Notes: generated by a model not told the origin, from the letters alone. 64,000 nucleotides of DNA from Metalysinibacillus jejuensis (GCF_003057615.1 NZ_QAFW01000006.1:1-64000), one strand, 5' to 3'. Counted from the stretch's first letter, positions 44,355 to 54,732 are shown. Numbers and translations are program-made.

Positions 44355-45447
44355 TATTATTGTCAATCAAGCTGTAGAAAAAGCGATGGCAGGTTTTTTA
44401 GAAGAACAAGAAAAAACGAATATTTTAGTTGTAGGGGCTACAGGCTCAGGTAAAAGTACGTTAGTTAACCGCGTATTCCAAGTTGATTTTGCGAACACCG
44501 GGGTAGGTACACCTGTCACACAAGCCACTACAAAATATGAAATTGATGAATTTCCGATTACGTTATTTGATACGAAGGGCTATGAGATTGCGACAGATGA
44601 GCATCAACGATTTACAGAGGAAATGACAAATTATATGCACGATGCTACCCAACCCGTAGAAGCACAAATTCATATGGTATGGTATTGCATTGCAGCAAGC
44701 GGTCACCGTATTACGCCGATGGATATTACGATGCTTAAAAAATTTAGAGCGACTAATAAACCGATCTGTGTCGTATTTACTAAATGCGATATCGCTTCTG
44801 TAGAAACGGTAGACACATTAATGAATGTAATCGCAGAAGAGGGCTTCGCAAGCTTTGCTGTTTCGTATAAATTACCGCTTCAGCTACCACAGCTTATCGA
44901 ATGGACATACAACCATTTGGATACGGCAGTCCGCTTTTCATTTTTACGTGCACAACAAGTAGATGTAACGTTAAAGCGTGAAGAAATAAATAAAGCGATT
45001 CGCCAACACGCCAGCGTCTCATTCGGTGTAGGCTTTACACCGATTCCCTTTGCAGATGGCCCCATTTTACTTGCCAATCAAGGCGTAATGATTAATCGTA
45101 TTTTAAAAGGTTACGGCTTAGACGGTTTATTTAGTAATTTTGAAAGTTTAATCGGCACACTCGGTATAGGTGAGATTGTATCGCAGCTTGGTCGCTATCT
45201 TGTCGCACAAGTATTAAAGTTCGTTCCGGGTGTTGGTACGCTTGCAGGTGGCGTCATTAATGGCTCAGTAGCTACTTCTATAACTATCGCTTTAGGTTTA
45301 ACCGTTTCAGAAATTAGTTACCGCGTAGCACTCGCTAAGCTACAAGACGAAAACTTAGATGTGGAAAGTTACATGAAAAATAATATTCCACTCGATGAAA
45401 TTAAAGGCTTATTTGAGAAGTTTGTCAAAGAGGAATTAAAAAAATAA
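44338..45447 (+). CDS. GTPase with C-terminal DUF697-like membrane-associating domain
   Basis: A 369-residue protein. The N-terminal GTPase has P-loop GATGSGKST at 33-41, switch I GVGTPVTQATTKY, G3 DTKGYE and G4 TKCD. About residues 220-345 form a Gly/Ala-rich, partly hydrophobic region (FTPIPFADGPILLANQ, FVPGVGTLAGGVI) resembling DUF697 of YcjF-type proteins, which associate with membranes. The start is TTG 44338, about eight bases after AGGAGGG; no ATG is suitably placed. It forms a pair with the smaller GTPase before it. Confidence 0.7.
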   Translation: MGKTTDIIVNQAVEKAMAGFLEEQEKTNILVVGATGSGKSTLVNRVFQVDFANTGVGTPVTQATTKYEIDEFPITLFDTKGYEIATDEHQRFTEEMTNYMHDATQPVEAQIHMVWYCIAASGHRITPMDITMLKKFRATNKPICVVFTKCDIASVETVDTLMNVIAEEGFASFAVSYKLPLQLPQLIEWTYNHLDTAVRFSFLRAQQVDVTLKREEINKAIRQHASVSFGVGFTPIPFADGPILLANQGVMINRILKGYGLDGLFSNFESLIGTLGIGEIVSQLGRYLVAQVLKFVPGVGTLAGGVINGSVATSITIALGLTVSEISYRVALAKLQDENLDVESYMKNNIPLDEIKGLFEKFVKEELKK

Positions 45448-45483
45448 ACAACGGCGACGGCAATTAAGCTGTCGCTGTTGTTT
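45447..45483. terminator. Bidirectional terminator between the GTPase and the BASS transporter genes
   Basis: AACAACGGCGACGGC pairs with GCTGTCGCTGTTGTT (two mismatches). The right arm is within the last codons of the BASS gene. Confidence 0.8.
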
Positions 45484-46414
45484 GTAGCGGTGGTTTCGTT
45501 AATTTACTGAAAGTAGAAGCTAAAATTTGTTGGAATAGCATACCGAACACGACCGGCATAGCAACTTTGGCAGGGAAGTAACTCGTAGCAATTACTACGC
45601 CTACTGAGATATTACGCATACCGCCAATAAACATAAAGGTTGTCGCCACATCAGGTTGCTTTTTGTAAAGTAAACGCCCTGCAACATATGCGAAGGTGTA
45701 GCCCGTTACCGATACGAGCAATACGGTCGCAATGATACCTGCTAGCTCCCGTGTAGGCTCTTTAATATACGGAGAAATCGCGCTACCATTAATAAAGACG
45801 ACAGCAAATAAAGCTAACTTCGAAAAAGGGGCTAATTTAGGCGACCATTGCGTTTGAATGCGCCCTTTCGTTACTTCATTTAACACAATACCAAGCAACG
45901 TCGGAAGGACAATCATCCATAATAAATCAATGAGTAGCCCTGCCGTATTTACTTCAATTGCAGCACCTACAATAATATGGAGTAATGTTGGCATAATAAT
46001 TGGCGCAAGCAATGTATCAATTAAAATAATGGCTAACGCAAGTGGTAAATTGCCTTTACAAACTGTAACCCATATAACACTCGTTACGCCTGTAGGTACA
46101 GCTACCGCCATCACAAATCCTACCGTTAACATAGCATCATTAAATAATGTTATTGCCACTATGTAGGCAAAGAGTGGCATAAGGATATGCAAAAAAGCGA
46201 TGCTTAGTAAAATGGTTTTAGGATAACGCGTAAAAACTTTTACGTCGCGCGCACGCATGCCGAGGCTCCCGACAAATGTCATAAAAGCAAAGAGCCAAGG
46301 GACGGCAAATAAATAATTTTCACCAAGGGTATGAAGCGCAACCCCTAGCAGTAAACTTAGTGGTGTTAACAGCGCAATATACTTTTGCAAGAAAACGTTT
46401 AATGTAGCTGTCAT
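45464..46414 (-). CDS. Bile acid:sodium symporter (BASS) family transporter
   Basis: A 316-residue membrane protein of about ten helices, similar to B. subtilis YocS-type BASS proteins. Family blocks are AVAVPTGVTSVIWVTVCKGN (first crossover region) and FIGGMRNISVGVVIATSYFP (second). In bacteria BASS proteins carry organic anions such as keto acids or pantoate with Na+, so bile acid as substrate is unlikely. It is monocistronic, with its own ribosome site (GAAGGA). Specificity unknown. Confidence 0.8.
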   Translation of the reverse strand: MTATLNVFLQKYIALLTPLSLLLGVALHTLGENYLFAVPWLFAFMTFVGSLGMRARDVKVFTRYPKTILLSIAFLHILMPLFAYIVAITLFNDAMLTVGFVMAVAVPTGVTSVIWVTVCKGNLPLALAIILIDTLLAPIIMPTLLHIIVGAAIEVNTAGLLIDLLWMIVLPTLLGIVLNEVTKGRIQTQWSPKLAPFSKLALFAVVFINGSAISPYIKEPTRELAGIIATVLLVSVTGYTFAYVAGRLLYKKQPDVATTFMFIGGMRNISVGVVIATSYFPAKVAMPVVFGMLFQQILASTFSKLTKPPLQTTATA

Positions 46415-46436
46415 TATAGTCCTTCTTTCTGTTGAA

Positions 46437-46461
46437 AAAAAGATGCCCTAAAAGGACATCT
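46437..46461 (-). terminator. Terminator of the GIY-YIG gene
   Basis: On the minus strand AAGATGTCC/GGGCATCTT with a 5-nt loop followed by Ts. Confidence 0.7.
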
Positions 46462-46835
46462 TAATCACGATAAAATACTTTATCAATATTATATTTCGCT
46501 TTTAACGTGTTGATCGCATACGTTTCGTAAATTTCACGTTCCATCGGTGTTTCGACTTCAAACACTTCGATTTTATGAATTTCGTCACGGTGCTTCACCA
46601 TTAAACCATTGTCGTTAAAATGCTTTTTAATACGTTGGCGTAATTTACGTGCCTTACCTACAAATAATAGCTCGTTATCTTCGTTGAAAAACATAAAGAT
46701 ACCGCCTTTTTCACGGCTAATTTTATCTAAATCAATGAAGCCATAGACCGGTGTAATCGGCACGTCGCCCTCTTGTAGCTTCTGTTCACGTTGACGAATT
46801 ACTAAATCTGGTTTTGGTAGTTCAATTTTAATCAT
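46461..46835 (-). CDS. GIY-YIG endonuclease-domain protein, UvrC N-terminus-like (YurQ type)
   Basis: A 124-residue protein with a degenerate GIY-YIG fold: GGIFMFFNED stands for the GIY strand and ELLFVGKARKLRQRIKKHF for the YIG strand with the conserved Arg and helix, then EREIYETYAINTLKAKYN with the metal-binding Glu. B. subtilis YurQ has this size and layout and is annotated as excision-repair-nuclease-like. Only the first UvrC domain is present. Its role is unproven. The start is ATG 46835, after GAGGACGTG. Confidence 0.75.
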   Translation of the reverse strand: MIKIELPKPDLVIRQREQKLQEGDVPITPVYGFIDLDKISREKGGIFMFFNEDNELLFVGKARKLRQRIKKHFNDNGLMVKHRDEIHKIEVFEVETPMEREIYETYAINTLKAKYNIDKVFYRD

Positions 46836-46900
46836 CTTTTCACGTCCTCATTCTTTACTAAAGGTATATGCTACCATAAAAAACAGGAGAAAGCTATGCA

Positions 46901-46929
46901 TTGCAATAAAATACCCCGCGTGCTATTAT
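46901..46929 (+). promoter_or_regulatory. Putative sigma-A promoter of metA
   Basis: TTGCAA at 46901-46906, 17 nt, TATTAT at 46924-46929. Start near 46936, 12 bases ahead of the SAM aptamer. Confidence 0.65.
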
Positions 46930-46947
46930 AGCAATAATCTAAATATT

Positions 46948-47035
46948 CTTATCGAGAGAAGCCGAGGGACAGGCCCTAAGACGCTTCAGCAACCTCTTGC
47001 TTAGGCAAGAAAGGTGCTAATTCCTATGAGATAAG
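46948..47035 (+). ncRNA. SAM-I riboswitch (S box) of metA
   Basis: All S-box blocks are present: CTTATCGAGAG, GCCGAGGGA, GGCCC, GACGCTTCAGCAACCT, AAGGTGCTAATTCCT and the closing GATAAGAGAGG, which pairs back to CTTATC. A terminator and metA follow. SAM should shut off transcription. Confidence 0.96.
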
Positions 47036-47051
47036 AGAGGCTAGCATCGAC

Positions 47052-47084
47052 ACTCTCATTCTCACAAAGAATGAGGGTTTTTTT
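47052..47084 (+). terminator. Terminator of the SAM riboswitch
   Basis: CTCTCATTCT pairs with AGAATGAGGG around CACAA, followed by seven Ts, 27 bases before metA. Confidence 0.88.
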
Positions 47085-47110
47085 ATTACTTAGGAGAGGA
47101 AGACTGCACA

Positions 47111-48019
47111 ATGCCTATTAACATCCCAAAAAACTTGCCTGTAGGTGAGCACCTACGCGCTGAGAAGATCTTCGCTATGGAAGCGGAGCGCGCTTCTACA
47201 CAAAATATTCGCCCATTAAATATTATTATTTTAAATTTAATGCCTGAAAAAGAAAAAGCCGAACTTCAGCTACTGCGCCTATTAGGCAATACGCCGCTTC
47301 AAGTAAATATTACGTTTTTAAACACTGCAACCTACGTATCAAAAAATATTAGTAAATCACATCTCGATGCGTTTTATACGACGTTTGATGAGATTAAACA
47401 TAAACGCTATGACGGCATGATTATTACAGGCGCGCCTGTCGAAAAATTAGCGTTTGAAGATGTTGATTATTGGCAAGAAATGCAGCAAATTATGGACTGG
47501 TCCGAAACTAATGTCACAAGCGTGCTCCATATTTGTTGGGGTGCTCAAGCTGCACTTTATCATTATTACGGTATTGGCAAATACGAACTAGCCGAGAAAT
47601 GTTCAGGCGTGTATGGCCATGTCATTACAGATGTTACCCATGACTTAGTACGTGGCTTTAGTGATGTCTTTACGGCCCCTCACTCGCGCCATACTTCTGT
47701 ATCTATCGACGAAGTACGTCAGCATCCCGATTTAGAATTATTATCCTACTCTGATGAAGTCGGCGTATTTATTGTGGCATCGAAAAATCACCGCAACATT
47801 ATGGTGACAGGTCACTTAGAGTATGATGCACATACATTAGCGGAAGAGTACGAACGTGACGTTGCGAAGGGCTTGAATCCCGCGGTACCTGCGCACTACT
47901 TCCCAAATGATGACCCGACGAAAACACCACAAAACACGTGGCGTGCTCATACGCATTTATTGTTTTCAAACTGGCTAAATTATTATGTTTATCAATTAAC
48001 GCCTTACGATTGGGCATAA
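47111..48019 (+). CDS. metA: Homoserine O-acyltransferase MetA, predicted acetyl-CoA type
   Basis: A 302-residue enzyme of the first committed methionine step. The nucleophile Cys142 is in [18 protein letters not shown], and the Lys/His/Glu set includes a late [11 protein letters not shown]. The residue after GAPV is Glu111. In the MetA family Glu at 111 goes with acetyl-CoA use (B. cereus) and Gly with succinyl-CoA (E. coli), so O-acetylhomoserine is the predicted product. The ribosome site TAGGAGAGGAAG precedes ATG. Controlled by the SAM-I riboswitch. Confidence 0.94.
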   Translation: MPINIPKNLPVGEHLRAEKIFAMEAERASTQNIRPLNIIILNLMPEKEKAELQLLRLLGNTPLQVNITFLNTATYVSKNISKSHLDAFYTTFDEIKHKRYDGMIITGAPVEKLAFEDVDYWQEMQQIMDWSETNVTSVLHICWGAQAALYHYYGIGKYELAEKCSGVYGHVITDVTHDLVRGFSDVFTAPHSRHTSVSIDEVRQHPDLELLSYSDEVGVFIVASKNHRNIMVTGHLEYDAHTLAEEYERDVAKGLNPAVPAHYFPNDDPTKTPQNTWRAHTHLLFSNWLNYYVYQLTPYDWA

Positions 48020-48055
48020 AAAAGTAAAACGTGATTCGCTCACGTTTTACTTTTT
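48020..48055. terminator. Bidirectional terminator between metA and yneR
   Basis: AAAAGTAAAACGTG pairs exactly with CACGTTTTACTTTT around ATTCGCT, with As and Ts outside. Confidence 0.88.
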
Positions 48056-48338
48056 ATTTATAAGTGTACGTTAATTCATCATTCGTATCGACAGCGACAT
48101 AGAGGTCATGTTCATTAAAAAACCAAAGGTCATCTTGTTCGATAAAATACGTCACGCCGTCAATCTGTGTTTTAGCACCGCTATGGAGCGGCTCGTCACG
48201 TGTCATGCCGATTGAAAAACCTTCGTGAAATGGACTCGAGCCGCCATATCGTGCATAAAAGCGAATCGTATCGCCCGCTTCGACTTCCATCTCTTCTACA
48301 AACCATGCTTTAGCATCATCGTTTATAATAATTTGCAT
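48054..48338 (-). CDS. yneR: YneR-like HesB/IscA-fold protein lacking cysteines
   Basis: A 94-residue protein matching the HesB-like family by size and by blocks such as DDAKAWFVEEMEVEAGDTIRF and YFIEQDDLWFF. It contains no cysteine, so it cannot carry the Fe-S ligands of IscA. B. subtilis YneR lies likewise next to plsY (yneS) and parEC. The start is the ATG giving MQIIIND, with AGGAGTG eight bases before; the frame is open upstream into plsY. Function unknown. Confidence 0.82.
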   Translation of the reverse strand: MQIIINDDAKAWFVEEMEVEAGDTIRFYARYGGSSPFHEGFSIGMTRDEPLHSGAKTQIDGVTYFIEQDDLWFFNEHDLYVAVDTNDELTYTYK

Positions 48339-48348
48339 TTCTTCACTC

Positions 48349-48954
48349 CTATAACCATTTGACTTTTGGTTCCGTACCATTTTTAATCCGACCAATGTTA
48401 GCACGGTGACGCACCATAATAAAGCTAAACAAAAAGAAGATTAAAATAAATAAGGCATAATCGCCTGTAACAAAATAATAAATGATACTGTAAATTAAAG
48501 CGACTGAAGCGGCTACCATCGAAGTTAAACTTACCATCTTAGAAATTTTTAACGTTGTGAAAAACACAACGAATAAGATCAAAAATAATACAGGTGCATA
48601 CCCTAACACAACACCAGCAGAGGTTGCCACAGCTTTACCCCCACGAAAACCTGCAAATACAGGAAACATATGGCCAACAACTGCAATAATACCTAGCAGT
48701 AGCGGATGTACTCCGGTGTTTGAGAACAAAGGAATCGCGGGTAATAACACAGCAGCTGTCCCTTTTAAGACATCCATAATTGTTACAACGAGCCCTGCTT
48801 TTTTACCTAAAATACGAAAGGTATTGGTGGCGCCTAAATTGCCGCTACCATGTTCACGAATATCCGTATTAAAAAACAATCGTCCAATCCATAAACCTGA
48901 CGGGATTGAACCGATAACATATGCACTAATGAGCACAAGAACTAAATTTACCAT
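48349..48954 (-). CDS. plsY: Glycerol-3-phosphate acyltransferase PlsY
   Basis: A 201-residue membrane enzyme that acylates glycerol-3-phosphate from acyl phosphate in phospholipid synthesis. PlsY motifs: [24 protein letters not shown] (motif 1) and [14 protein letters not shown] (motif 2). Five helices are expected. A DegV/FakB-like lipid carrier elsewhere in the window could supply acyl phosphate indirectly. It is divergent from parE, as in B. subtilis. Confidence 0.94.
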   Translation of the reverse strand: MVNLVLVLISAYVIGSIPSGLWIGRLFFNTDIREHGSGNLGATNTFRILGKKAGLVVTIMDVLKGTAAVLLPAIPLFSNTGVHPLLLGIIAVVGHMFPVFAGFRGGKAVATSAGVVLGYAPVLFLILFVVFFTTLKISKMVSLTSMVAASVALIYSIIYYFVTGDYALFILIFFLFSFIMVRHRANIGRIKNGTEPKVKWL

Positions 48955-49079
48955 AGAAAACTCCTTTATTATGACGTGGTACTAAAAACTATTGTAAGCT
49001 ACCAACTGCATTCTGAAAAGATGATAAGTGTAACTTCTCTCAGCGTATTTTGCTAAAATGGGGAAGTATGCGATTTTCA

Positions 49080-49108
49080 TTGACTAATACGCAATGAGGG
49101 ATTACGAT
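49080..49108 (+). promoter_or_regulatory. Putative sigma-A promoter of parE-parC
   Basis: TTGACT at 49080-49085, 17 nt, TACGAT at 49103-49108; start near 49115, so the LexA-type box falls at about +14 to +25. Confidence 0.55.
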
Positions 49109-49127
49109 TAATTGTAGGATTTAACAA

Positions 49128-49139
49128 GAACGAACGTTC
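49128..49139. promoter_or_regulatory. LexA (SOS) box of parE-parC
   Basis: GAACGAACGTTC fits the Bacillus SOS box core GAAC-N4-GTTC exactly. It lies just upstream of the parE ribosome site. I recall parEC as a LexA target in B. subtilis. Confidence 0.65.
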
Positions 49140-49157
49140 TCTTTTGGAGGGATTTTT

Positions 49158-51110
49158 TTGACAACAACTTATAATGAAGATGATATTCAAGTACTCGAGG
49201 GGTTAGAAGCTGTACGTAAACGCCCGGGGATGTACATCGGTTCAACCGATAATCGCGGGCTCCATCACCTCGTATATGAAATTTTAGATAACGCTGTCGA
49301 TGAGGCACTCGCAGGTTTTGGAGATCGCATTGTCGTTACCATTTTAAAAGACCAAAGCATCTTGGTACGCGATTACGGTCGCGGAATGCCAGTTGGTATG
49401 CATAAATTAGGAAAACCCACACCAGAAGTTATTTTAACAGTACTGCATGCGGGAGGTAAATTCGGGCAGGGTGGTTATAAAACGAGTGGTGGTTTACACG
49501 GCGTTGGTTCGTCTGTTGTAAATGCACTATCTCGTTTTTTAACGGTTACAATTTATCGCGACGGCCAAATTTACGAACAACGCTTTGAAAATGGAGGCAA
49601 GCCTGTTACTACATTAGAAATTAAAGGAAAAACACGTGAGACAGGTACAGCCATTCACTTCTTACCAGATGATACGATTTTTTCAACGACTAAGTACCAT
49701 TACGATACGCTTGCTGAACGCTTACGCGAATCTGCTTTTTTATTAAAAGGCTTAAAAATCGAGCTTATTGACGAGCGCGGTGAAGAACCGAAGCATGATA
49801 TTTTTTATTATGAAAATGGTATTGAAGCTTTCGTAGAATATTTAAACGAAGAAAAGGACACACTGCATCCTGTTCGTTATGTAGAAGGTGAGCATCATGC
49901 TATCGAAGTAGAGTTTGCTTTTCAGTATAATGACGGCTATGCAGAAACCATTTTATCTTTTGTTAACAATGTGCGCACACGTGATGGCGGCACGCATGAA
50001 ACAGGTGCAAAAGCGGCTATGACACGTGTGTTTAATGAATATGCACGTAAAATTGGGCTGCTCAAAGAAAAAGACAAAAATTTAGACGGTGCAGATATCC
50101 GCGAAGGGTTATGTGCGATTGTTTCTGTGCGCATCCCTGAAAACATTTTACAATTTGAAGGACAAACGAAAAGTAAGCTCGGTACATCTGAAGCGCGTTC
50201 AGCTGTAGATACCGTCGTTGCCGAACAAGTACTTTATGTACTCGAAGAAAACGCCGAACTATCTGCTTCCTTAGTTCGTAAAGCCATTCGTGCGCAACAA
50301 GTGCGTGAAGCAGCGCGCAAAGCTCGCGAAGATGCACGAAGCGGGAAGAAAAACAAAAAATCCACCTTATTATCAGGTAAATTAACACCAGCACAGTCTA
50401 AAAACGCGGCAAAAAACGAGCTGTACTTAGTCGAAGGTGACTCCGCTGGGGGTTCAGCAAAACAAGGGCGAGACCGCACATTCCAAGCGATTTTACCATT
50501 GCGTGGTAAAGTCATTAATACCGAAAAAGCTAAGCTTGAAGACATCATGAAAAACGAAGAGATTTCAACGATCATTCATACGATTGGTGCTGGCGTTGGT
50601 AGCGACTTCTCCCTAGAGGATGCCGCCTACGACAAAATTGTCATTATGACCGATGCCGATACTGACGGCGCGCATATTCAAGTATTATTACTTACTTTTT
50701 TCTACCGTTATATGCGTCCGCTTATTGAAGCTGGGAAAGTATATATCGCCTTACCGCCCCTTTATAAAGTGAGTAAAGGTAGCGGCAAAAAAGAAGTGTT
50801 CATGTATGCTTGGACCGAACGCGACCTTGATGCGGCGATTAAGAAAATTGGCAAAGGTTATGTCATTCAGCGTTATAAAGGTTTAGGGGAAATGAATGCC
50901 TCTCAGCTTTGGGAAACGACAATGGACCCTGCAAGTCGTACTTTAATTCGCGTCCGCATTGAAGATGGTGCGCGTGCCGAGCGACGTGTGACGACATTGA
51001 TGGGTGATAAAGTAGAGCCTCGTCGTAAATGGATTGAAGCGAATGTAGACTTTGGCATGGAAGATGATGCTAACATTCTCGAAAATGAATTCATTAGTGA
51101 GGAGGACTAA
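49158..51110 (+). CDS. parE: DNA topoisomerase IV subunit B
   Basis: The 650-residue ATPase subunit of topoisomerase IV, which unlinks daughter chromosomes. GHKL ATPase blocks: [86 protein letters not shown] and [11 protein letters not shown]. The linker is EAVRKRP-type and the size separates it from GyrB only slightly; adjacency to plsY and parC makes ParE the firm choice. The start is TTG 49158 after GGAGGG. Confidence 0.95.
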   Translation: MTTTYNEDDIQVLEGLEAVRKRPGMYIGSTDNRGLHHLVYEILDNAVDEALAGFGDRIVVTILKDQSILVRDYGRGMPVGMHKLGKPTPEVILTVLHAGGKFGQGGYKTSGGLHGVGSSVVNALSRFLTVTIYRDGQIYEQRFENGGKPVTTLEIKGKTRETGTAIHFLPDDTIFSTTKYHYDTLAERLRESAFLLKGLKIELIDERGEEPKHDIFYYENGIEAFVEYLNEEKDTLHPVRYVEGEHHAIEVEFAFQYNDGYAETILSFVNNVRTRDGGTHETGAKAAMTRVFNEYARKIGLLKEKDKNLDGADIREGLCAIVSVRIPENILQFEGQTKSKLGTSEARSAVDTVVAEQVLYVLEENAELSASLVRKAIRAQQVREAARKAREDARSGKKNKKSTLLSGKLTPAQSKNAAKNELYLVEGDSAGGSAKQGRDRTFQAILPLRGKVINTEKAKLEDIMKNEEISTIIHTIGAGVGSDFSLEDAAYDKIVIMTDADTDGAHIQVLLLTFFYRYMRPLIEAGKVYIALPPLYKVSKGSGKKEVFMYAWTERDLDAAIKKIGKGYVIQRYKGLGEMNASQLWETTMDPASRTLIRVRIEDGARAERRVTTLMGDKVEPRRKWIEANVDFGMEDDANILENEFISEED

Positions 51111-51112
51111 TT

Positions 51113-53518
51113 ATGCAAGAAAAATTTCAAGATTTACCATTAGAAGAAGTTATGGGTGACCGCTTCGGTCGCTATAGTAAATATATTATTCAGGACCGTG
51201 CATTACCCGATGCACGAGATGGCTTAAAGCCCGTACAGCGCCGTATTTTATATGCCATGCATACAGAGGGTAATACGCAAGAGAAACCGTTCCGTAAATC
51301 CGCAAAAACGGTCGGTAACGTCATTGGTAACTATCACCCACATGGTGATACATCCGTTTATGAAGCTATGGTGCGCATGAGTCAAGATTGGAAAGCGCGC
51401 CATATGTTAATTGAGATGCACGGTAATAACGGTTCCGTAGATGGTGACCCGGCTGCAGCTATGCGTTACACAGAAGCAAGATTATCTGCGATTGCGGGCG
51501 AATTACTACGCGATATTACAAAAGATACGGTAGATGTCGTACCAAACTTTGACGACCAAGATACAGAGCCTACTGTCTTACCTGCACGCTTTCCTAATTT
51601 ACTCGTTAACGGCTCTACCGGTATATCAGCGGGTTACGCAACCGATATCCCGCCGCATAACTTAGCCGAAGCAATCGATGCCGTATTAATGCGCTTAGAT
51701 CAACCGAATGCGAGCGTAGATGAGTTAATGACGGTCATAAAAGGGCCTGACTTCCCAACAGGAGGCATTATCCAAGGTACCGACGGCATTAAAAAAGCGT
51801 ATGAAACAGGGCGCGGCAAAATTGTCGTACGTGCAAAAACCGCAATTGAAACGCTAAAAGGTGGTAAAGAACAAATTGTCGTTACCGAATTACCTTATGA
51901 CGTCAATAAAGCGAATTTAGTAAAAAAAATCGATGAGCAACGCCTTGATAAAAAGTTAGAAGGCATTGCCGAAATACGCGATGAATCTGACCGCACAGGC
52001 TTACGCGTCGTTATCGAATTAAAGAAAGACATACCGGCACAAGGGATTTTAAACTACCTGCTTAAAATAACCGATTTACAAGTGACTTATCACTTTAATA
52101 TGATTGCCATTCATCACCGCCGCCCAACGATGATGACACTGTCATTACTGCTCGATGCGTATATTGAGCATCAAAAAGAAGTAGTAGCACGCCGCACAAC
52201 CTTTGATTTAGCTCGTGCTAAAAAACGCATTCATCTCGTAGAAGGTTTAATTAAAGCGCTCTCTATTTTAGACAAAGTCATCGCAAAAATTCGTAGCTCT
52301 AAGGATAAACGAGATGCTAGAGAGGGCATTATGGCCGCATTCGATTTCTCTGAGGCGCAAGCTGAGGCGATTGTTAACTTACAACTTTATCGATTAACGA
52401 ATACAGATATTACAGAGTTACGTCAGGAGCATGAGGCACTTCAACAAGAAATCACGACGCTAGAAGGCATTTTACAAAGTCCTGCGAAATTAATTGCGGT
52501 CATTAAACGCGAACTAAAGGCCACACGTAAGCAATTTGCTGAGCCGCGCCGTTCGGTATTGCAAGCTAAAATTGAAGAGCTAGAAGTAACGCTCGATGTA
52601 CTTGTACCGAGTGAAGAAGTCATTGTAAGTGTTACGAAGGACGGTTACGTCAAACGTACATCACCACGTTCCTATAATGCGTCGAACGGTAAAGATCTTG
52701 CGATGAAAGAATCAGATTATGTGTTATTCGAACAACCAATGAATACGCAACACCATCTGTTACTGTTCACTAATCGCGGGCAATACATTTATCAGCCTGT
52801 CCACGAGTTACCAGATATCCGCTGGAAAGATTTAGGTCAACATATTTCGAGCATTGTGCCACTCGAAGCGGAAGAAGAAATTATTGCGGTCCATGGCTTT
52901 AAAGACTTCAGCAGTACCGAAACATTTGTGATGACCGTAACAGCGGCTGGTCAAGTAAAGCGTACGGTGCTGAGCGAATATAAAGTTTCACGCTATTCAC
53001 GCGCACTAAAAACGATGAATGTCAAAGCAGATGATGCCATGGTAGCTGCCTTTCTTGTCACGGAACAAGATGAAGTTACACTTATTACGACGGAAGGGCA
53101 GGCGCTCCGCTTCCTCGTTAATGAGGTGCCTCCTACAGGGTTACGTACCGGTGGTGTAAAAGGAATGACGCTTAAAGACGAAACGATTGTCTTTGCGGCT
53201 CAAGTAGATGCTAACGAACGTCTCGTTATTGTGACACAACGTGGGGCTGTTAAAAAAATGGGCATTGAAGAAGTGGTGACGAGTAACCGTGCTAAACGCG
53301 GCGTACAAATTTTAAGTTTACTAAAGGCACAGCCGCATAAAATTATTGCTGTAGAAAAAGAACGTCCGCATGCCGTACTCATTATCGAAACGGAAAAACA
53401 TCAAGAAGAAATCACAATGCAAGATTTACCGAAAAACGAACGCCTTTCAAACGGTTCATTTAAAGTAGATCCAAAAACAGACGGTGCCATTCGCGCAGTC
53501 TACTCGATAATTAAATAG
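51113..53518 (+). CDS. parC: DNA topoisomerase IV subunit A
   Basis: The 801-residue breakage-rejoining subunit. The quinolone-determining region reads [19 protein letters not shown] with Ser/Asp-type positions as TSVYE, and the catalytic tyrosine lies in [12 protein letters not shown]. The C-terminal beta-pinwheel has degenerate repeats ([30 protein letters not shown]). It follows parE by two bases with GAGGAGG. Confidence 0.95.
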   Translation: MQEKFQDLPLEEVMGDRFGRYSKYIIQDRALPDARDGLKPVQRRILYAMHTEGNTQEKPFRKSAKTVGNVIGNYHPHGDTSVYEAMVRMSQDWKARHMLIEMHGNNGSVDGDPAAAMRYTEARLSAIAGELLRDITKDTVDVVPNFDDQDTEPTVLPARFPNLLVNGSTGISAGYATDIPPHNLAEAIDAVLMRLDQPNASVDELMTVIKGPDFPTGGIIQGTDGIKKAYETGRGKIVVRAKTAIETLKGGKEQIVVTELPYDVNKANLVKKIDEQRLDKKLEGIAEIRDESDRTGLRVVIELKKDIPAQGILNYLLKITDLQVTYHFNMIAIHHRRPTMMTLSLLLDAYIEHQKEVVARRTTFDLARAKKRIHLVEGLIKALSILDKVIAKIRSSKDKRDAREGIMAAFDFSEAQAEAIVNLQLYRLTNTDITELRQEHEALQQEITTLEGILQSPAKLIAVIKRELKATRKQFAEPRRSVLQAKIEELEVTLDVLVPSEEVIVSVTKDGYVKRTSPRSYNASNGKDLAMKESDYVLFEQPMNTQHHLLLFTNRGQYIYQPVHELPDIRWKDLGQHISSIVPLEAEEEIIAVHGFKDFSSTETFVMTVTAAGQVKRTVLSEYKVSRYSRALKTMNVKADDAMVAAFLVTEQDEVTLITTEGQALRFLVNEVPPTGLRTGGVKGMTLKDETIVFAAQVDANERLVIVTQRGAVKKMGIEEVVTSNRAKRGVQILSLLKAQPHKIIAVEKERPHAVLIIETEKHQEEITMQDLPKNERLSNGSFKVDPKTDGAIRAVYSIIK

Positions 53519-53555
53519 TATAAATATGCTATAGCTGTTATAATGAACGGTAAAT

Positions 53556-53650
53556 AGTAATGTGGGGGAGCTCAAACATGAGCTGAGAGACCGAAATGTA
53601 GGAATACCCTTAGAACCTGATATGGTAAAACCATCGTAGGGAACATGTAG
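53556..53650 (+). ncRNA. TPP riboswitch (THI box)
   Basis: Conserved blocks: GGGGGAGCTC...GAGCTGAGA, then ACCCTTAGAACCTGAT, ATGGTAAAACCAT and CGTAGGGAA. A good -10 TATAAT is at 53539-53544. A terminator follows, then thiY. Confidence 0.95.
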
Positions 53651-53652
53651 GA

Positions 53653-53693
53653 AGCCTTAAGCGGGTAGTACATGCCCGCTTAAGGCTTTTTTT
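53653..53693 (+). terminator. Terminator of the TPP riboswitch
   Basis: GCCTTAAGCGGG pairs exactly with CCCGCTTAAGGC around a 10-nt loop, followed by seven Ts. Confidence 0.9.
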
Positions 53694-53716
53694 AATATGA
53701 AGGAGGCGGAAGACGA

Positions 53717-54721
53717 ATGAAAAAATGGGTTATTACCCTCATGTTAGCAATGGCTGTAGTAGCGCTTGCTGCATGTCAATCGAAAGAGGAGCCGAAAAAA
53801 GAAGAAGCGGCAAAAGACCAACTTGAAAAGGTAACAATGGTGCTTGACTGGACACCTAATACGAACCATACCGGTTTATACGTAGCACAAACACAAGGTT
53901 TCTTTGAAGAACAAGGATTAGATGTTGATATTATTCAACCAGGAGATGCAGGAGCCGATCAGCTCGTAGCCTCTGGTAAAGCGGATTTCGGTATTAGCTA
54001 TCAAGAAGGCATTACATTAGCACGTACCCAAGGTGTGCCGATCGTATCAATTGCAGCGATTATCCAACATAACACTTCAGGGTTTGCAGCACCAAAAGAA
54101 AAAGGCATTGCTTCGCCTAAAGATTTTGAAGGCAAAACTTATGGCGGCTGGGGTTCTCCTATTGAAAAAGCTGTTATTGAAACGATTATGAAAGCAGATG
54201 GCGGTGACGTCGAAAGAATTGCTATCATTAATGCGGGTGACGCAGACTTCTTTACAATGACTGAAAAAGATGTCGATTTCGCTTGGATTTACTATGGTTG
54301 GACAGGGGTAGAGGCAGAGCTACGTGGTAAAGATATCGATATGATTTATTTAACCGATTATAGCGAAAAACTTGACTACTACACGCCTGTGCTTTCAACA
54401 AATGAAAAAATGATTGACGAAAAATCAGACATCGTTAAAAAAATGGTAGCAGCTGTTGCAAAAGGCTACGAATATGCGATTGAAAACCCTGAAGATGCAG
54501 CGAATATTTTACTCGTAGCAGCACCAGACCTTTCACAAGATCTCGTAATCAACTCTCAAAAATGGTTAGCAGATAAATATCAAGATGATGCTGAGCAATG
54601 GGGCGTACAAAAACTAGACGTATGGAAAAACTATGCCGACTGGATGACAGAAAATGGCGTGCTAGAAGGCGACTTTGACCCAGAGCAAGCATTTACTAAC
54701 GAATTTTTACCAAAAAAATAA
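53717..54721 (+). CDS. thiY: ThiY, thiamine-pyrimidine-binding ABC lipoprotein
   Basis: A 334-residue substrate-binding lipoprotein; the lipobox LAAC ends a short signal peptide at about Cys20. It has VLDWTPNTNHTGLYVAQ and GISYQEGITLARTQGVPIV, as in ThiY, the receptor for formylaminopyrimidine/HMP-type precursors. Related THI5-like proteins bind HMP. It is the first gene of the TPP-controlled operon and works with ThiX and ThiZ. Confidence 0.9.
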   Translation: MKKWVITLMLAMAVVALAACQSKEEPKKEEAAKDQLEKVTMVLDWTPNTNHTGLYVAQTQGFFEEQGLDVDIIQPGDAGADQLVASGKADFGISYQEGITLARTQGVPIVSIAAIIQHNTSGFAAPKEKGIASPKDFEGKTYGGWGSPIEKAVIETIMKADGGDVERIAIINAGDADFFTMTEKDVDFAWIYYGWTGVEAELRGKDIDMIYLTDYSEKLDYYTPVLSTNEKMIDEKSDIVKKMVAAVAKGYEYAIENPEDAANILLVAAPDLSQDLVINSQKWLADKYQDDAEQWGVQKLDVWKNYADWMTENGVLEGDFDPEQAFTNEFLPKK

Positions 54722-54732
54722 GAGGTGACATC

